Notes under the pieces: model-generated
Told to the model about the DNA's origin: nothing
What the model saw: only the letters and a program-made list of their open reading frames with translations
Database searches by the model: none
Made by a program: the position numbers and the translations under genes
Source of the DNA: Dastarcus helophoroides
Lineage: Eukaryota > Arthropoda > Insecta > Coleoptera > Bothrideridae
Assembly (NCBI GenBank): GCA_028583605.1
Contig: CM053331.1
Location: forward strand, 30,192,177 to 30,256,176
Length of the DNA: 64,000 bases
Reading direction: 5' to 3'
Shown here: positions 23,249-35,451 of the stretch, one piece after another
How the letters are laid out: each line of letters starts with the position of its first letter
Position numbering within the stretch: the first letter of the stretch is position 1

Positions 23249-24822
23249 TGCGTAACGTGCGGATTAACCTCTTGGTCACTGATTGTATGTCAGTGGCAGC
23301 TCGCGTATATGCATTGAGGAACTGCAGCACCCCCAATTCCGCTTTCAATTTTTTTCTCAAAATGTTGGTCTTTTTTAAAGACTTTTCTTTAAACACTTTT
23401 TTATAGAAATTTTAAATTTTCTCTGATTTCTTTTATAGAAACTTCATCTTTCTTTCATGTTACGATCTTCTAAAATCTATTTTATTTCTAATTTTGAGGA
23501 AAAACGCATTTTCAAAAAATAATTTTTGTAAAACTTTTGAAAAAGGAATCAATATTTCGAGAAAGAATTGCAATTTTGAAAAAAAAGGTTAAATTTCTCT
23601 AAAAGTGTCAACATTTTGAGAAAATAATAAAAATTTCAAAAAACAATCTAAATCCAACTCTTCTCGCATTTTGATATTTCTCTGAAAAAAAATATTACCA
23701 AATTTACGAGTTTGTACCTGATTTCGCAATTTTCACTATATTGTAGAAAATTTTTTCGTTTTTCTCTAATATTTTGATTTTGTTTTTGGGAAAGGTTTTG
23801 GAGATTTTCCATTTTCCTAAATATATTATATAAATAAAATTTCCCGAAATTTCTATCTTTCCAGCAAATTTTGTTCTTAACATTTTTCTGGAAATTTCAA
23901 CTTCTCCTGATTCTTTATGTTCCTCTAATTTGCTTTTAAAATTGTTAGGGTTTTTCGCGGCGTTTTGACATTTCAAAGTTTATTATATAATTTTGATTAA
24001 CAACTTTTAGAAACAATTCTGACTTTTTTATAAGAATGTCAAGATTTCTTGTCTGCGTAACGTGTGGATTAACCTCTTGCTCACTGATTGTTTTTTCAGT
24101 GGCGACTCGCGTATATGCACTGAGGAACTGCAGCACCCCCAATTCCGCTTTCAAGTTTTTTCTCAAAATGTTGGTCTTTTTTGAAGACTTTTCCTTAAAC
24201 ACTTTTTTATAGAAATTTTAAATTCTCTCTGATTTCCTTTATAGAAACTTTATTTTTCTTTCATGTTACGATCTTCTAAAATCTATTTTATTTCTAATTT
24301 TGATGAAAAACCCATTTTTTAAAAATAATTTTTGTAAAACTTTTCAAAAAGGAATCAATATTTCGAGAAAGAATTCCAATTTAAAAAAAAAGAGGTTAAA
24401 TTTCTGTGTCAAAATGTTGAAAAAATAATGAAAATTTTAAAAAACAATCTAAATCCAACTCTTCTCGCATTTTGATATTTCTCTGAAAAAAAAAATAATA
24501 CCAAATTTACGAGTTTATACCTGATTTCGCAATTCTCACTGTATTGTAGAAACATTTTTAGTTTTTTTCAAATATTTTGATTTTTGTTGTTGGGAAAGTT
24601 TTTGGAGATTTTCTATTTTCCTAAATATATTATATAACTAAAATTTCCCGAAATTTCTACCTTTGGAGCAAATTTTTGTCTTAACATTTTTTCTGGAAAT
24701 TTCAACTTCTGATTTTTTATATTCCTCTAATTTGCTTTTAAAAATGTTAGGTTTTTTCGCGGCATTTTGACATTTCAAAGTTTATTTTATAATTTTGATT
24801 AACAACTTTTAGAAAAAATGTT
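23249..24822. repeat. 805-bp tandem duplication
   Basis: The unit starting CTGCGTAACGTG(C/T)GGATTAA at 23249 recurs at 24054. Both copies carry GAGGAACTGCAGCACCCCCA, then the same T-rich succession, and end with TTTTTCGCGGC(G/A)TTTTGACA and GATTAACAACTTTTAGAAA. Differences are mostly point changes and single-base runs. The repeat lies wholly inside the mariner interior. Confidence 0.92.
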
Positions 24823-27115
24823 AGGAAAATTTTCCATTGCACTGCATTTTAATATTTTTCTAAAAAAATAATAACCGATGGATCATTTTCCTAAAATTTC
24901 GACTTTTTTCTACAGATATTTCAAATTTTTTCTCGAAATTTCGATTTTCTTTCTCGAAAATAGGTATCTTTTAAAATTTTGACCTTTTACAGGATTTTGA
25001 CTTTATTTATAAATTTCCACTTTTTTTAAGAATTTCGTTCGGATGTTCTTAGAAATTTTGATTTTTTGTGAGAATTTCGGTTCTTCTGACATGTTTGATT
25101 TAATTGCAAAATCTCAACCTCAAAAATTTCCGCATTTTACAATTTATTTTTTGAAATTCGATCGTTTTTCAAAAATTTGATTTGTTTGCTCAATTTTAAC
25201 TTTTTTTGAAAATTTTGAAATTTACCAAAAATCCTACTGTTTTTAAAACTTACGGCTTTATTAAAATATTTACTTTTTGTGTGCAAATTTAAACTTTTTT
25301 AAAATGCTGAACCTTTCAAAATTTTGCCCTTTTAAAAAATTCCATTTTTATTTTAAATTTGATTTTTTCACGAATTTTGAAATTTTTTCTTAATAATTTC
25401 GACTATTCTGATGTGTTTTTTCCAAAATTTGAAAAATTTCGATTCTCCAAAATTTGCAAAATTTCGATGATTTTTATTTTTTTTAGTATTCCAGTTATTT
25501 TTTAAATGTTCAATCTTTCCTCGAAATTTTGACTTTTCCCTTGAAAGTTACGAGTTATTTCCGAAATTTCGGCTTTTTTTTTAATTTCGACTTTTATTTG
25601 AAATTTTTTTTTGAAAATTTCGATATTTTTAAAAATCTGGACCTTTTTTAAAATTTCGTCTTGATTTAAAAATGTCGACCCTTTTTAAAAATTTCGACTT
25701 TTTAAAAATTTCGACTTTTTTTAAAAACATTTTACAGTTTTTCAAGATGTTAACTATTGAAATTTTTAATTTTTTTTGAAACTTTCGACATTTCAAAATT
25801 TTGTCTTGTTGATGTAAAATTGTTCTACAAAACCTAATTTTTAGCTTATAAAAGAAAGTGTTGACATTTTTTAATTTTCAATAATACCATTTGTCACCTC
25901 CTTAGGACTTAAAAATGCGTCTTGTTTCGAATTTTTTTTTTAAAGTGTTTCGAAATTTTCGACTTTTTAAATGTTGCCTTGCTCGAGCAAAATTGTTTTT
26001 CAAAACCCAATTTTTGGCTTGTAAAAGAAAATTTTAAATTTCAATGTCCAGTTAAATATTCCTTTTCACCCCGCTTAAAATTGATTAAGTACGTGTGTAG
26101 TGATTACTTTCATGTATCCTTCATATATGAAATTTCGACAAAAAATGTTTAGAAAAGAATCCTGAAATTTCTCCAAAAATGTCAACATTTTGGGAGAAAA
26201 CGAAGAAATGTTAAAAAAAGTCATTTTCAATTTTCAGAAAAATATGAAATTTCAAGAAAAAATAAACCTTCTACATTTCATCTTTTTTTACGATTTGATA
26301 TTTCGCTAAAAAAAACTTACCATTATTGTAGAACCGAAAAAAATTCTGAATCGAAACTTCCAATTTTTCCAGAACTGTTATTTTTATTTGTTGAATTTTT
26401 TCTTGGAATTGTAGTCCGTCTAATTTTGATAAAAAACAGATTAAAATTTAAAGATTAACCTCAAATTTGGAGAAAAAGCAGACATTTCTAAAAAAAAGTT
26501 GAAATTTGTTATTTGTATATAAATTTTTTTAAAAAATAGCAATGTTGGAACCAATGAAAAAAAAAACAATTTTTAAAAATAAATTAATGGTTAAAAATAT
26601 TTTCCAAATTTCTACTTTTAAAGTAGTACTTATTGAAATTTTTAAAAATGGGTCAACATTTCTAAAAAAAGTCAAAATATCGAAATTAAAAATAGTCAAC
26701 ATCTAAAAAAAATTAATTGACAATTTAATCTGCTAATTTCAATTTTTTCTGGTAATTTTGAAGTTCCCAGAGAAACTTCAAAGACCAAATATTTCAGCTT
26801 GAAGTCGATCTTTTGTGATTAAAATTCACATTTTGGGACTTTATATGTAATTAAACTGCAAGTTTTTTTCGAAATTTGTTTCAACATTTTGAACATTTTA
26901 AAAATAGAATATTTTGTTACTATTTCTTTAATTTTGAGTTTTAATTCGACATTTTTCTCAAAAAGTTTATATTGAAAATAAAATATATCAGTTTTAAAAA
27001 ATATATATTTCAAGCTTAGGAAAGCTTCTAAAAAACAGATAAAATTCATTGCTTAATCACAAAATTCCAATTTTTGCACGAAATTTTGGATTTTCGGATT
27101 TTCCTATAGTAGAGA
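24823..27115. other. T-rich then A-rich degenerate satellite inside the mariner
   Basis: No gene. It includes a partial local duplication near 25780-26040: a block with CTTGTTGATG/CTTGCTCGAG, then AAAATTGTT.T.CAAAACC.A, then TTTTT.GCTT.TAAAAGAAA, seen twice about 180 bp apart. The frames at 25922-26152 and 26819-27049 have no recognisable domain. Confidence 0.6.
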
Positions 27116-27393
27116 TTTCTACTGGAGGTTGATTGAAAAGCAACAGAGGTGGTTTATGTTATTAATTTTTTGAATTCATTTGCTTTTACACAATTTTAAC
27201 ACAAACGCCGTCCCAACACTCCCTCTAGTTTAAGCTACTAGCCGCCACTCTTTTATTTACAACTGACGAACGACGAGAACGAAATTCGCTTTAGCGCAGG
27301 AAGTCACCTAACATGTCTAAGAGTATGCGAACACTCCCGGCGCCCTTATGGCTACATGATAGAAATTTCGGTTCATATTTGATTTACCCTCGT

Positions 27394-27640
27394 ATTTTGG
27401 CCTAGTGAATCCGAATCTGATCTCAGATTTACGATATTAGCCTCCAATGATCAGGGAGGAACATATGCTTTGATATTAATTACGAAAATTTGAATAAAAA
27501 ATCCCTTATTTATTAAATTTAAACAATTAAAAACTTATAATACATTTTATTATCAGTTAGTTTAGGCGCAGTATAAACGTTTTTAACTAATTTTTCATAC
27601 ATTTAATATTTATTTCCTTGACGTCTTTATTTTGTAAAAA
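27394..27640. other. AT-rich spacer, no feature
   Basis: Short AT-rich sequence between the mariner end and the next pseudogene. Nothing recognised. Confidence 0.5.
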
Positions 27641-28913
27641 CTACTGGATGTTTCTCGTGTTAAGAGTCCAGCAATAGTCTGCTAACATATTCAGGCTCCA
27701 CTTTCCTGTATGTCTTTTCCTGTGGAGAATATATTTTGGTGAAATTGTTCTTCATGCTCATTTAATACTGCTTCTAAATTTTCAGGAAAAATGTCCAAAT
27801 GAGAATGGAGAAAGTGAAGCTTTAGTGACATGTTGCATCCTAAAATATGATAGGTCGTGAGTAATTCTTCCACAAGTTCGCCATAATTTTCTGCTTTATT
27901 ATTTCCAAGAAAATTATCGCAAATGTTCTCAAATGCATTCCATGCTCTTTTTCATTGTCACTCAAAATTAGCCTGAAATTCGTATCTCGAAACAATTGCC
28001 TAATTTGGAGACCAACAAAAACTCATTCTTTAATATTAGCCTCACATATACGTAGTTAGTTTGTTTTTTAAATACTTGAAAGCATTTCCTTCTTTATCCA
28101 ACAATTTTTGAACGTGAAGTGCAGGTATATATTTCTTTCTGAACTAATGGTTTTCGTGTCACCAACTTCTATTGTTTCACGTGGAGTCCAAACCTTAATT
28201 TTATAATGTTTGTCCCTTGCACGGCTCTCACACAAAAGCAACTATATTTTGTACATCCTGATTGTAGTCCTGTCAATAACGCCAACACTTTTAAATCTGC
28301 ACATATGTGATCTTTGTACATTATATATCTGAGTAATATCTTAAGATTGTCGGATGTTTCTTTCATATTTACCGAATGACCTATAGGATCCGATGGATGC
28401 TCGTTTCCATTAAAAAGTAAAACAGCCTTAGGCACTTGTTTTAGACGAATCTACAAAGTCTCGATTGATCGGTCATATATAGTAAGTCCAGTTCGATCAT
28501 TAGGCCAGGTATTTCATGGCAAAATACTAAATAATTTTCCACTGCAAAAAGTCCATGAGATTAGATTCCCTTTTCCAATAGATGGACACCTTAACTCCTT
28601 TCTCCAAGAGATGTTTCAGGCGGGATCCGAGAAGTTCTACTTTTGTTTTCGGAAGGTCAAAGTCACGAACAAGGTCATTCAATTCGCCTTGAGTCCTTAA
28701 ATGAGGTGTATCAGGCAAATCATGAGAACTAGAGATGTAGCTTGGTTCGACTTCTGGTGGAGTATCTCCAGGGTCTGATTCCGAATCAAGCGTGTAATTT
28801 TCAAGTGGCTGGGGGAAAGTGTAATGAGTTGCCATGGGGCATTGGTCGCATTGTAGAGGCAATATTGGAGTACTGAATGCTATGCTTGGTTTTGCTAGTA
28901 ATTTCTTTAACAT
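27641..28913 (-). pseudogene. Decayed member of an uncharacterised multicopy arthropod protein family
   Basis: Read on the minus strand, the pieces fall in the family order. GELNDLVRDFDLP and ELLGSRLK come first, then KAVLLFNGNEHPSDPIGHSV, ADLKVLALLTGLQSG and TKYSC. These are followed by GLQIRQLFRDTNF, then LGCNMSLKLHFLHSHLD, FPENLEAVLNEHEEQFHQNI and finally LNMLADYCWTL with a stop at 27641. From memory, this succession marks an uncharacterised protein found in many copies in insect and other arthropod genomes. I infer that it is transposon-associated; its biochemical role is unknown to me. Several frameshifts and stops interrupt it (at least four between the segments), so no full product can be made. 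The 128-residue N-terminal frame (28527-28913) is the longest open piece and may extend upstream. Confidence 0.8.
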
Positions 28914-29639
28914 TCGTCATGCAAAAATAACAATTATCTACATGATTACGAGGTTCTCTCTAAACCATTGAAACTGCGAATGGCATAGATTTATGAGTAA
29001 CTTTCAACCATCTCGTCAATGTTCTGGAACACGTATTGCAACACCTTTTTGGGGCCCACAACTTACCTTGATTACCAACTTTTCGTCCAAAATACAGCTC
29101 AGAAGTTATTTATACCAGTGAAGATAAAGGGTTTTGGTACGCTTTTGGGGTAACTTCGCCACAAATGTAAGTTACCAACATTATTAACACAAATTCGCAA
29201 CGATATTTTTGTTACTGTTTTAAACAGGCACGTAGATCTAAGCGCGAATATAAGAAGATATTTACTAAATGAGGTAAGAACCAAAGGGATACTTCAAGTA
29301 TAGATCCAACTACCTGGAGATAATAATGGGACGCCCGTTTATTACCTATAAATGGGCCTACACAACCCTTCTAAGAAATCTGAGGCTAATATAAACATTT
29401 GGGACGGAGCCCAACTGGGCAAAATGGCCAGTCACAATAATCCCTAATTAAAAATGTCCTCGAAAATTAGGGGTCAACTGAGCAAAACATATTCTCTAGT
29501 GATTAAGGCTAATTAAGATAAGAATTTTAAATTTTTATTTCAACAAGTTTCATTTTTATTCGATTAGTTGTGCTTAAGGGTTTATTTTGTTTGCCTTTTT
29601 AATCTACTCGCAAAGGGATACCCCATTATGCTTTCAAAG
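28914..29639. other. Mixed spacer, possible LINE 3' flank
   Basis: No gene seen. The minus frame at 29099-29284 has no recognisable domain. At 29604-29651 the arms CTACTCGCA and TGCGAGTAG could form a small hairpin at the 3' edge of the adjacent LINE. Confidence 0.4.
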
Positions 29640-32205
29640 CACTGCGAGTAGGATGCGGAAACAAGGATAGATGGCGATGAACCGCCTTATTAAACAAGGA
29701 AAGGTTGTAATTTTTGGGGGAAATTCATTTCGGTAACAAGTTCCATAACTTGAAAATTCTATAGAAAAAAGAGTCTCCGTAGACAGAAGACCTCATTCTG
29801 TCAAGCTAAACCGCACAGGAATTTGCTGTCTCCGACTGTCTAGTACGCCTCAAGAATCTTGCCTTTGGGGGAATCAATCTTATTAGTTCCTGCGAGCATC
29901 TTCCATGAGAGTACTTGTAGAAAAGAGAGAAGTCACCAGCCATACATTCTGTGCTCTAGTGTTTCGAGAGAATCAGTCAGACTCTCGTCATCAATTAGGT
30001 GAATCGCTCTTCTTTGAATTTAATCCAAGAGAGCTAAAGTGTGTTTTGGACCTGAACTCCAAACATGAGAACAGTATTCTAGTGTTGGCCTAACTTGAGC
30101 TTTGTATAGTGTTAATAGCTGATGAGATGTGAAGTACTTTTTAGCTCTAAAAAGAAAGCCTACCTTCTGAGAGGCGGATTTGGCAATGGCACGCACATGA
30201 TCGTTCCAAGAGAAGTTAGTGCTCGCAGTCACTCCTAGGATAGATAGATTAGATCCCATAGGAAGGATTTTGCCGTCCATTAGTATGTTTGTTGCATTAT
30301 CCCTTGATGTTTTCTTACAGGAAACCGCGGCCTGAGGTTTTGAAGCGTTGAAGTCAACCAATTTGTTCTTACCCCATTCCAGAATAATCTTGAGATCCTG
30401 ATTAATTGTCTGTATCAGCTGCTCCCTTAGTCGATCTAAAGCAGCGATAGATAATGGTTTGTCGGAGAAAGAAGATGACATAAGGTTACTATCATGTGCG
30501 TAGCTGTATATAGGATTGGAAGTTGAAGCTAAGAGATCGTTTATGTGTAACAGAAATAGAGTAGCAGACAGAACAGACCCCTGAGGCACCCCTGCGTTAA
30601 TCGCAAACGTTTCGGATGAGATGCCATCGACGACGACCTGAAGAGATCTGTCAGCGACAAAATTGGATATCAAATGACATAGTCCAGGAGGAAGACCATA
30701 AGATGTTAATTTAGGCTGAAGAGATCAGTGCCAGACTCTGTCAAAAGCCTTTGAGATATCTAATGTCACAATCCCAGCCTCACCATGTTTTTCCATAGCT
30801 GAGTTACAGATATGAGTAACATATGCCAGTAGATTGCCAGTGAAACGTTGTTGTCTAAAACCGTATTGCCTGTTGGAGATGATTCTATTTTCCTCCAGAT
30901 ATTTGAGAATCACAATGTCGGTAACAAAGATATAGGGCCATAGTTGTTAGCCAGATTCCATTTTTCCTTTTTAGGGATAGGCTGCACTTTAGCAAATTTC
31001 CAGATGTTAGGGAATACACCTTAGCTGTAAGAGAGTGTGAACAATTTGCTTAGGACATGAGTCAACTCTGGGGCGCACTTTTTAAGAACAATAGCGGGAA
31101 TACCATCAAAGCCAGAAGCTTTCGAGGTGTCGAGCTCAAGGAGAATCATCCTGATTGTGTGTTGTCTGAAAACAACTTCAGGCATCGAAGTGCCAACCTT
31201 AGGAAGAATAGGAGGTTCTGCGTTTCGAGAATCAAGATTGGAATTTTTAGCAAACATTAAGGCCAACATGTCAGCCTTTTCCTTGGAGGTAGTAGCAATA
31301 TTGCTATTTTCATCGAGTAAAGGTGGAAAATTTGAAGAAGTAAAATTCTTTCCAATCGACTTTACAAATCCCCAAAAGGACCTGGAACCGTTCGGACAGC
31401 TGATAAGCCTCTGGGGCATTTTACGATCGAAATCACCTTTTGCCTCGTCAATAACCTGTTTACAAGAATTTCGTGTATCTACAAATGTGGTCCGAGTCTC
31501 GACTGAGGGATTATTTCGCCAACGACGATATGCTCGATTTTTGCAGGAGACCGCCCGAGCACATTTTTTACTGAACCAAGATTTACTGTAGGCAGACTTC
31601 TTTTGGGAGTGGGGAATTGAGCATTCCATACCAATCAGGATAGTTTCCGTGATGGATTCGGCGACTAAGGAAGGGTTGTCTGAGTTAAAGCAGACTTCCT
31701 GCCATGGGAAAGATGCAAAGAAGTCTCTCAATTCTTCGCAGTTTGCAGATTTAAAGTGCCAAACACTACGGGACTGCGTCTGGGAAGAAGGTGGTATATG
31801 AAGCGAGCGAGAGGCTGCTACAAGCTTGTGATCCGAATTTCCAAGCAGAGATTTTATACGAATTTGGTGAATTTGTAAGGAAAAGGTCGAGTAGATTAGG
31901 TTGATGGGTATCTACATCAGGAATTCTTGTGGGTTCCTCAACTAATTGCGATAGCCCACAAGTGATGGCGAAAGCCTCTGCCACCCTTCCCGCGTCGTCA
32001 CTTCGGGAAGAAAACCTTCACCAGGGGATGTTGTCTACGTTGAAGTCACCGAGAAAGACAACCTCAGCTTTTGGGTAATTCGTCTGTAGGTGATCAAAGG
32101 TTACGGAGAGATAAGAGAATAGCTGTCTGTATGAGGGATCGTTTGGAGACACATAAAGTGAACAAATAAATATTACTTCGTTGCTGGAAGTAACTGATAG
32201 TGTTA
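29640..32205 (-). pseudogene. Non-LTR retrotransposon (LINE) ORF2, nearly full but broken
   Basis: In order on the minus strand: part of an endonuclease domain with the motif VVFLGDFNVDNIPW, broken by a TGA about 32018; QLVEEPTRIPDVDTHQPNLL; a linker to KASGFDGIPAIVLKKCAPEL; reverse transcriptase blocks with NRQYGFRQQRFTGN, TLDISKAFDRVWH and AGVPQGSVLSATLF; then the catalytic box, here SYAHDSN instead of the usual YADD; then the thumb HQLLTLYKAQVRPTLEYCSH. The C-terminal tail (VHRHLSLFPHP-type, near 29660-29700) is also present. The endonuclease-RT order places it among Jockey/CR1-like LINEs; I cannot fix the clade. Stops, frameshifts and loss of a catalytic aspartate make it inactive. The 5' part of the endonuclease is missing. 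Confidence 0.9.
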
Positions 32206-32555
32206 AAAGGATTAAAAGTCAGATATCGATTGTGGAAAATTTCAAATTTCTTCTGTGTACACTACAAAAACTAGTGTAATGGTGCGGAGATGTGTAATTC
32301 AAAATTATAAATGCAAAATATTTACAAACATCATCTTGGTCAATCCTAAAAAATTTCAAGCACTTAGTTTGATTAAGGAATAACTTTCCGATTTTGGCAC
32401 TGGAAAATGCTTACAAAAACTTTTTGGACTATCGCTGTTACCTCCATATGAAGTTTCTGATTGGAGGACTTTGTTTCCATCCGACCTCCGACTGTTCTTG
32501 TACAAAAACTGTTCTTGTACAAGAATAGTTGAAATATTCTTTCTTCTTCTTAGAT
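32206..32555. other. AT-rich spacer between two LINE remnants
   Basis: Contains a short direct repeat (AAAAACTGTTCTTGTACAAG region near 32.50 kb). No coding feature. Confidence 0.45.
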
Positions 32556-33135
32556 TCAGCGTCTCCCTCGGAGGTTGTTGATCATCATGGCTATTCGAAC
32601 CTTAGAGATAACTGTTCGAAACAGCTCAGCAAATGAGAGGCCAGACCAATCACGAAGATTTGGCAACCATGAAATTCTGGAGTGACCACTTCTCCGCCCT
32701 ACAATTTTTTCTTGCATGATGAGTTGCAGGATTTCATATTTGGGGTTAGGTGAGATGTGTCCCAAAAACTCAAGTTTTCTCTTTTTATTAGTGAATAGGG
32801 CTTCTGGTTCTTTGTCCATTCTATCCAAGACCTGTTGGTTTGTCACATGGTCAACCCACGTCGTTAACAAACGTCGGTAGACCCACATCTAGAAGGCTTC
32901 CTGTCTCTTTGACGTTTCCTTATTTAAAGTCCACCCCTCTAGGCCATATAACAATACCGGGAACATATAGCACCGGATCATTCTTGTTCTCAGAATTAGA
33001 GATAGTTTTTGGGCTATAAGTCGTTTTTATAATATAATAAATATCTGCCTTGATTGCTCTATTCTAGATAGAATTTCCTCTCTATGTGTAGTTTGGTCAT
33101 TTATTGTAGTGTCAAGATATTTGAATTGAGGTATA
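32556..33135 (-). pseudogene. C-terminal fragment of an endonuclease-reverse transcriptase LINE
   Basis: A 110-codon frame (MWVYRRLLTTWVDHVTNQQV onward, 32556-32888) matches the region after the RT domain of a common arthropod LINE type: KRKLEFLGHI, PKYEILQLIMQ, KIVGRRSGHSRISWLPNLRD, then a stop. Upstream, another frame supplies LDTTINDQTTHREEILSRIE and, after shifts, the thumb region (FPVLLYGLEGW-like). The RT catalytic core is absent, so this is a 5'-truncated copy. Clade (RTE-like or other) not resolved. Confidence 0.75.
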
Positions 33136-34829
33136 CTTATACATATATCTAAAGGAAGCATGTTTCCTCTAGAAATGTGGGTTTTACCAATTCTAAACGA
33201 CAGAAATGCAATCGCCTGTGCAACGTTCCACGAGAAATTTAATTCGAAGTTTTACAGTCAGCCCCAATATCTTTCAGTTCATCAGTACTACCAAAATTTT
33301 TCAAATATATCTACATCAAAATTAAGATTATTTCCAAAAATGAAAAGAAACAAGAGATCCAAAATTTTTGTAAATAAAATAATTCTAAATCTGATTAATT
33401 AATATACTAAACACATTTGATTTTGTTAAACTTGTCACATTTTTATTAAAAAAACAAATAAACTAATGTAATATAATTTTATTCCTTTTGTTTCAAATTT
33501 TCTTTCATTACTGTAGAGGTGAGCTTCAACTCGTGTTTATTACCTATACAAATAATAACATTTTTTCCAGATGACCCTTTACTAGGGGGAAGTTGTATTT
33601 GCATTTTGCCCAATTGACCCTATAAGTTTTCACGTAATTGATTATTTTGCAGAGTTGGTTTACTCCGAATATTTGGGGGTTAATTGTGTGTTAGTTTAGG
33701 TCCAAATCTCACAAAACATACAATATTTTTATTGGGATGAATTTTGTGTTGAACAGTGTAAGGTTCAAATACTTTTAAAGGGCTAATTCGGATTGTAGGG
33801 GCCCCCCAAGCCGCCCTTAACTTCGCACACGCTTAGCTTGTGGATACTTTTTGATCTATCAAGATGAAGAGTTTAGAAGACGCTCAAATTTTAAGTTTAC
33901 CATTGCAATTTTAGAAGAATTGAAAGTCATTTTCATAATTTAAAAATTTTAATTTATGCATTAGTTACATTATCTTATTAACAGGTTATTTACATCATTG
34001 CATTTTCAGACAACTCAATTATTTTTAAAATTTTCCGAAATTTTATTTAAATAGAGGTACAAGTCCCAAAAGATTTATTAAATTATGGTCTTCCGTATAA
34101 TTATAATTTAGATAAAACTTAATATAATATGATAATCTTCTTTTTATTAACACCAGATTCCAATAATTTAACATAATTAGTACTTTTTTCTGTAATATTA
34201 ATAGTAGGTACAAATAAAAGTGTGCACATTGATAATGAGCCTTTTAAGTTTTTGTACCATTAGCAAGTTTAATTTATTAAACATCATGCATGGGAGATAA
34301 TTAATTCATCAGGTGGATCTTTTTTTATCTGGACAGGAAGTCGAATCTGTTTATTTATAACAAGCTCATCATTTGGTGCATGAATGAAGCATCCAATCTA
34401 TCTCGGCCAAAGTATATATGATATACGAATCAAAATACCCAATTAGTAGCTTTATTAAAACAGTAGTTACTTTTATTGTCATATCAAATTAGTTTACAAA
34501 ATATGTTTTTTTAAATTGACCATTATAAATAATTGGTTTGATAAAGGAATTATTTCCTAATATATTTGACTGGAATGTTGACAGCTAGAGAGCAAAGTAA
34601 ATAAATATTTATCAATATAGAGAAATTTGACCATATAAGGGAATTATGACATTTTTAGCATAGAGGAGAAAACTATATCATCTTCGGGTAGGATATTTTT
34701 TAAAGGATGAATATCATCGATTAGGAGAAAATTAACGATGATAATTTTGGGCGTCTTTTTTGCTTTCTTCATGTTTACTTTTGCCACCAAACCAAAGTAG
34801 TTAAAGAGGGATTTCTACTCGGAAGGCAA
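33136..34829. other. AT-rich non-repetitive DNA, no gene
   Basis: No satellite motif. The 80-codon frame at 33160-33402 overlaps the LINE fragment edge and has no recognisable domain. Includes a short GC patch (GGGGCCCCCCAAGCCGCCCT near 33.80 kb). Confidence 0.5.
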
Positions 34830-35092
34830 GGTGATATTCTTGGAAGATGGAGAGAGTACTTTGAAATTACGTCGACAGAGACGAAGTACGTCGGAATTGT
34901 TGAATACTGGAGAAAGGGAAGGATTTGGGGAGCACCAACAAGAGGCGATTGTAGAAGAAGTACTAGAACCAAATGAAAAAGAAATAGAGGACGTATTATA
35001 CGCAATGAAAAGCAATAAAAAAAATAGCATTACAGTAGAATATTTGAAGTAAGGAGGTGTCATTCTAATAACAAAGATAATCCAGAGGCAAC
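34830..35092 (+). pseudogene. LINE (+) piece 1: linker before the reverse transcriptase
   Basis: One frame gives DILGRWREYFEIT, the usual linker between endonuclease and RT; after a frameshift another gives EVLEPNEKEIEDVLYAMKSN and KNSITVEYLK, then a stop, then GGVILITKIIQ. This matches the segment just upstream of RT block 0/1 in the arthropod LINE that continues at 36945, 38688 and 40398. The reading breaks off near 35092, where unrelated DNA containing a mariner begins. Confidence 0.75.
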
Positions 35093-35224
35093 CAATAACG
35101 TTCATGCGGTTTTTCTTTATTGTCTACTTTTATAAATTATATTCAGTAAACAGGATGTAGTGGTGGGGTAATTTTGAATACAGGTTAAAACTTATGACAA
35201 GGAGTATCATCCAGTGTATTTGAT

Positions 35225-35419
35225 AAGTTAGATATCCTCTGTAACTTCCTTGCGAGTATTCATATTTATATGCAGTTTTATTGGCTTTTTCTTCGCTGTT
35301 TGCGACAATCTATAACAGATTGTCTTTTCTTAATAGAAGGTACTGAAATTCAGGATTTTGAAAGGAGTGACTGGCGAAGAAAAAGCCAATAAAACTGCAT
35401 ATAAAAAGTTAGATATCCT
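35225..35419. repeat. Foldback: perfect 30-bp inverted repeat within 14-bp direct repeats
   Basis: Arms at 35267-35296 and 35374-35403 are exact reverse complements (ATGCAGTTTTATTGGCTTTT within the left arm). They lie between two copies of AAGTTAGATATCCT (35225-35238 and 35406-35419). The loop holds an imperfect palindrome ACAATCTATAACAGATTGT. The right side runs into the mariner transposase leader, so this looks like an inverted partial duplication of that leader. Confidence 0.9.
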
Positions 35420-35451
35420 TGAATTAAAGCAAGCAAAATCTTTACTAGAGT

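Larger units (their letters stand above)
22394..27391 (-). mobile_element. Mariner-type element with satellite-filled interior
   Basis: The 24-bp ends (22394-22417 and 27368-27391) are perfect inverted repeats beginning CGAGGGTAAATCAAATATGA. Both are flanked by TA, the target duplication of Tc1/mariner elements. A mariner is usually about 1.3 kb; this one is 5.0 kb. It holds a broken transposase at one end (22471-23240), a likely 5' leader at the other (about 27.12-27.37 kb), and about 3.9 kb of T-rich TTTCGAC-type DNA between them, including an 805-bp tandem duplication. Perfect ends alongside a ruined coding region suggest mobilisation in trans, or an insertion of satellite DNA into a fairly young element. 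Confidence 0.85.

Noticed and set aside
31057..31591. Plus-strand frames of 67 and 154 codons
   Set aside because: Antisense shadows of the minus-strand LINE ORF2.
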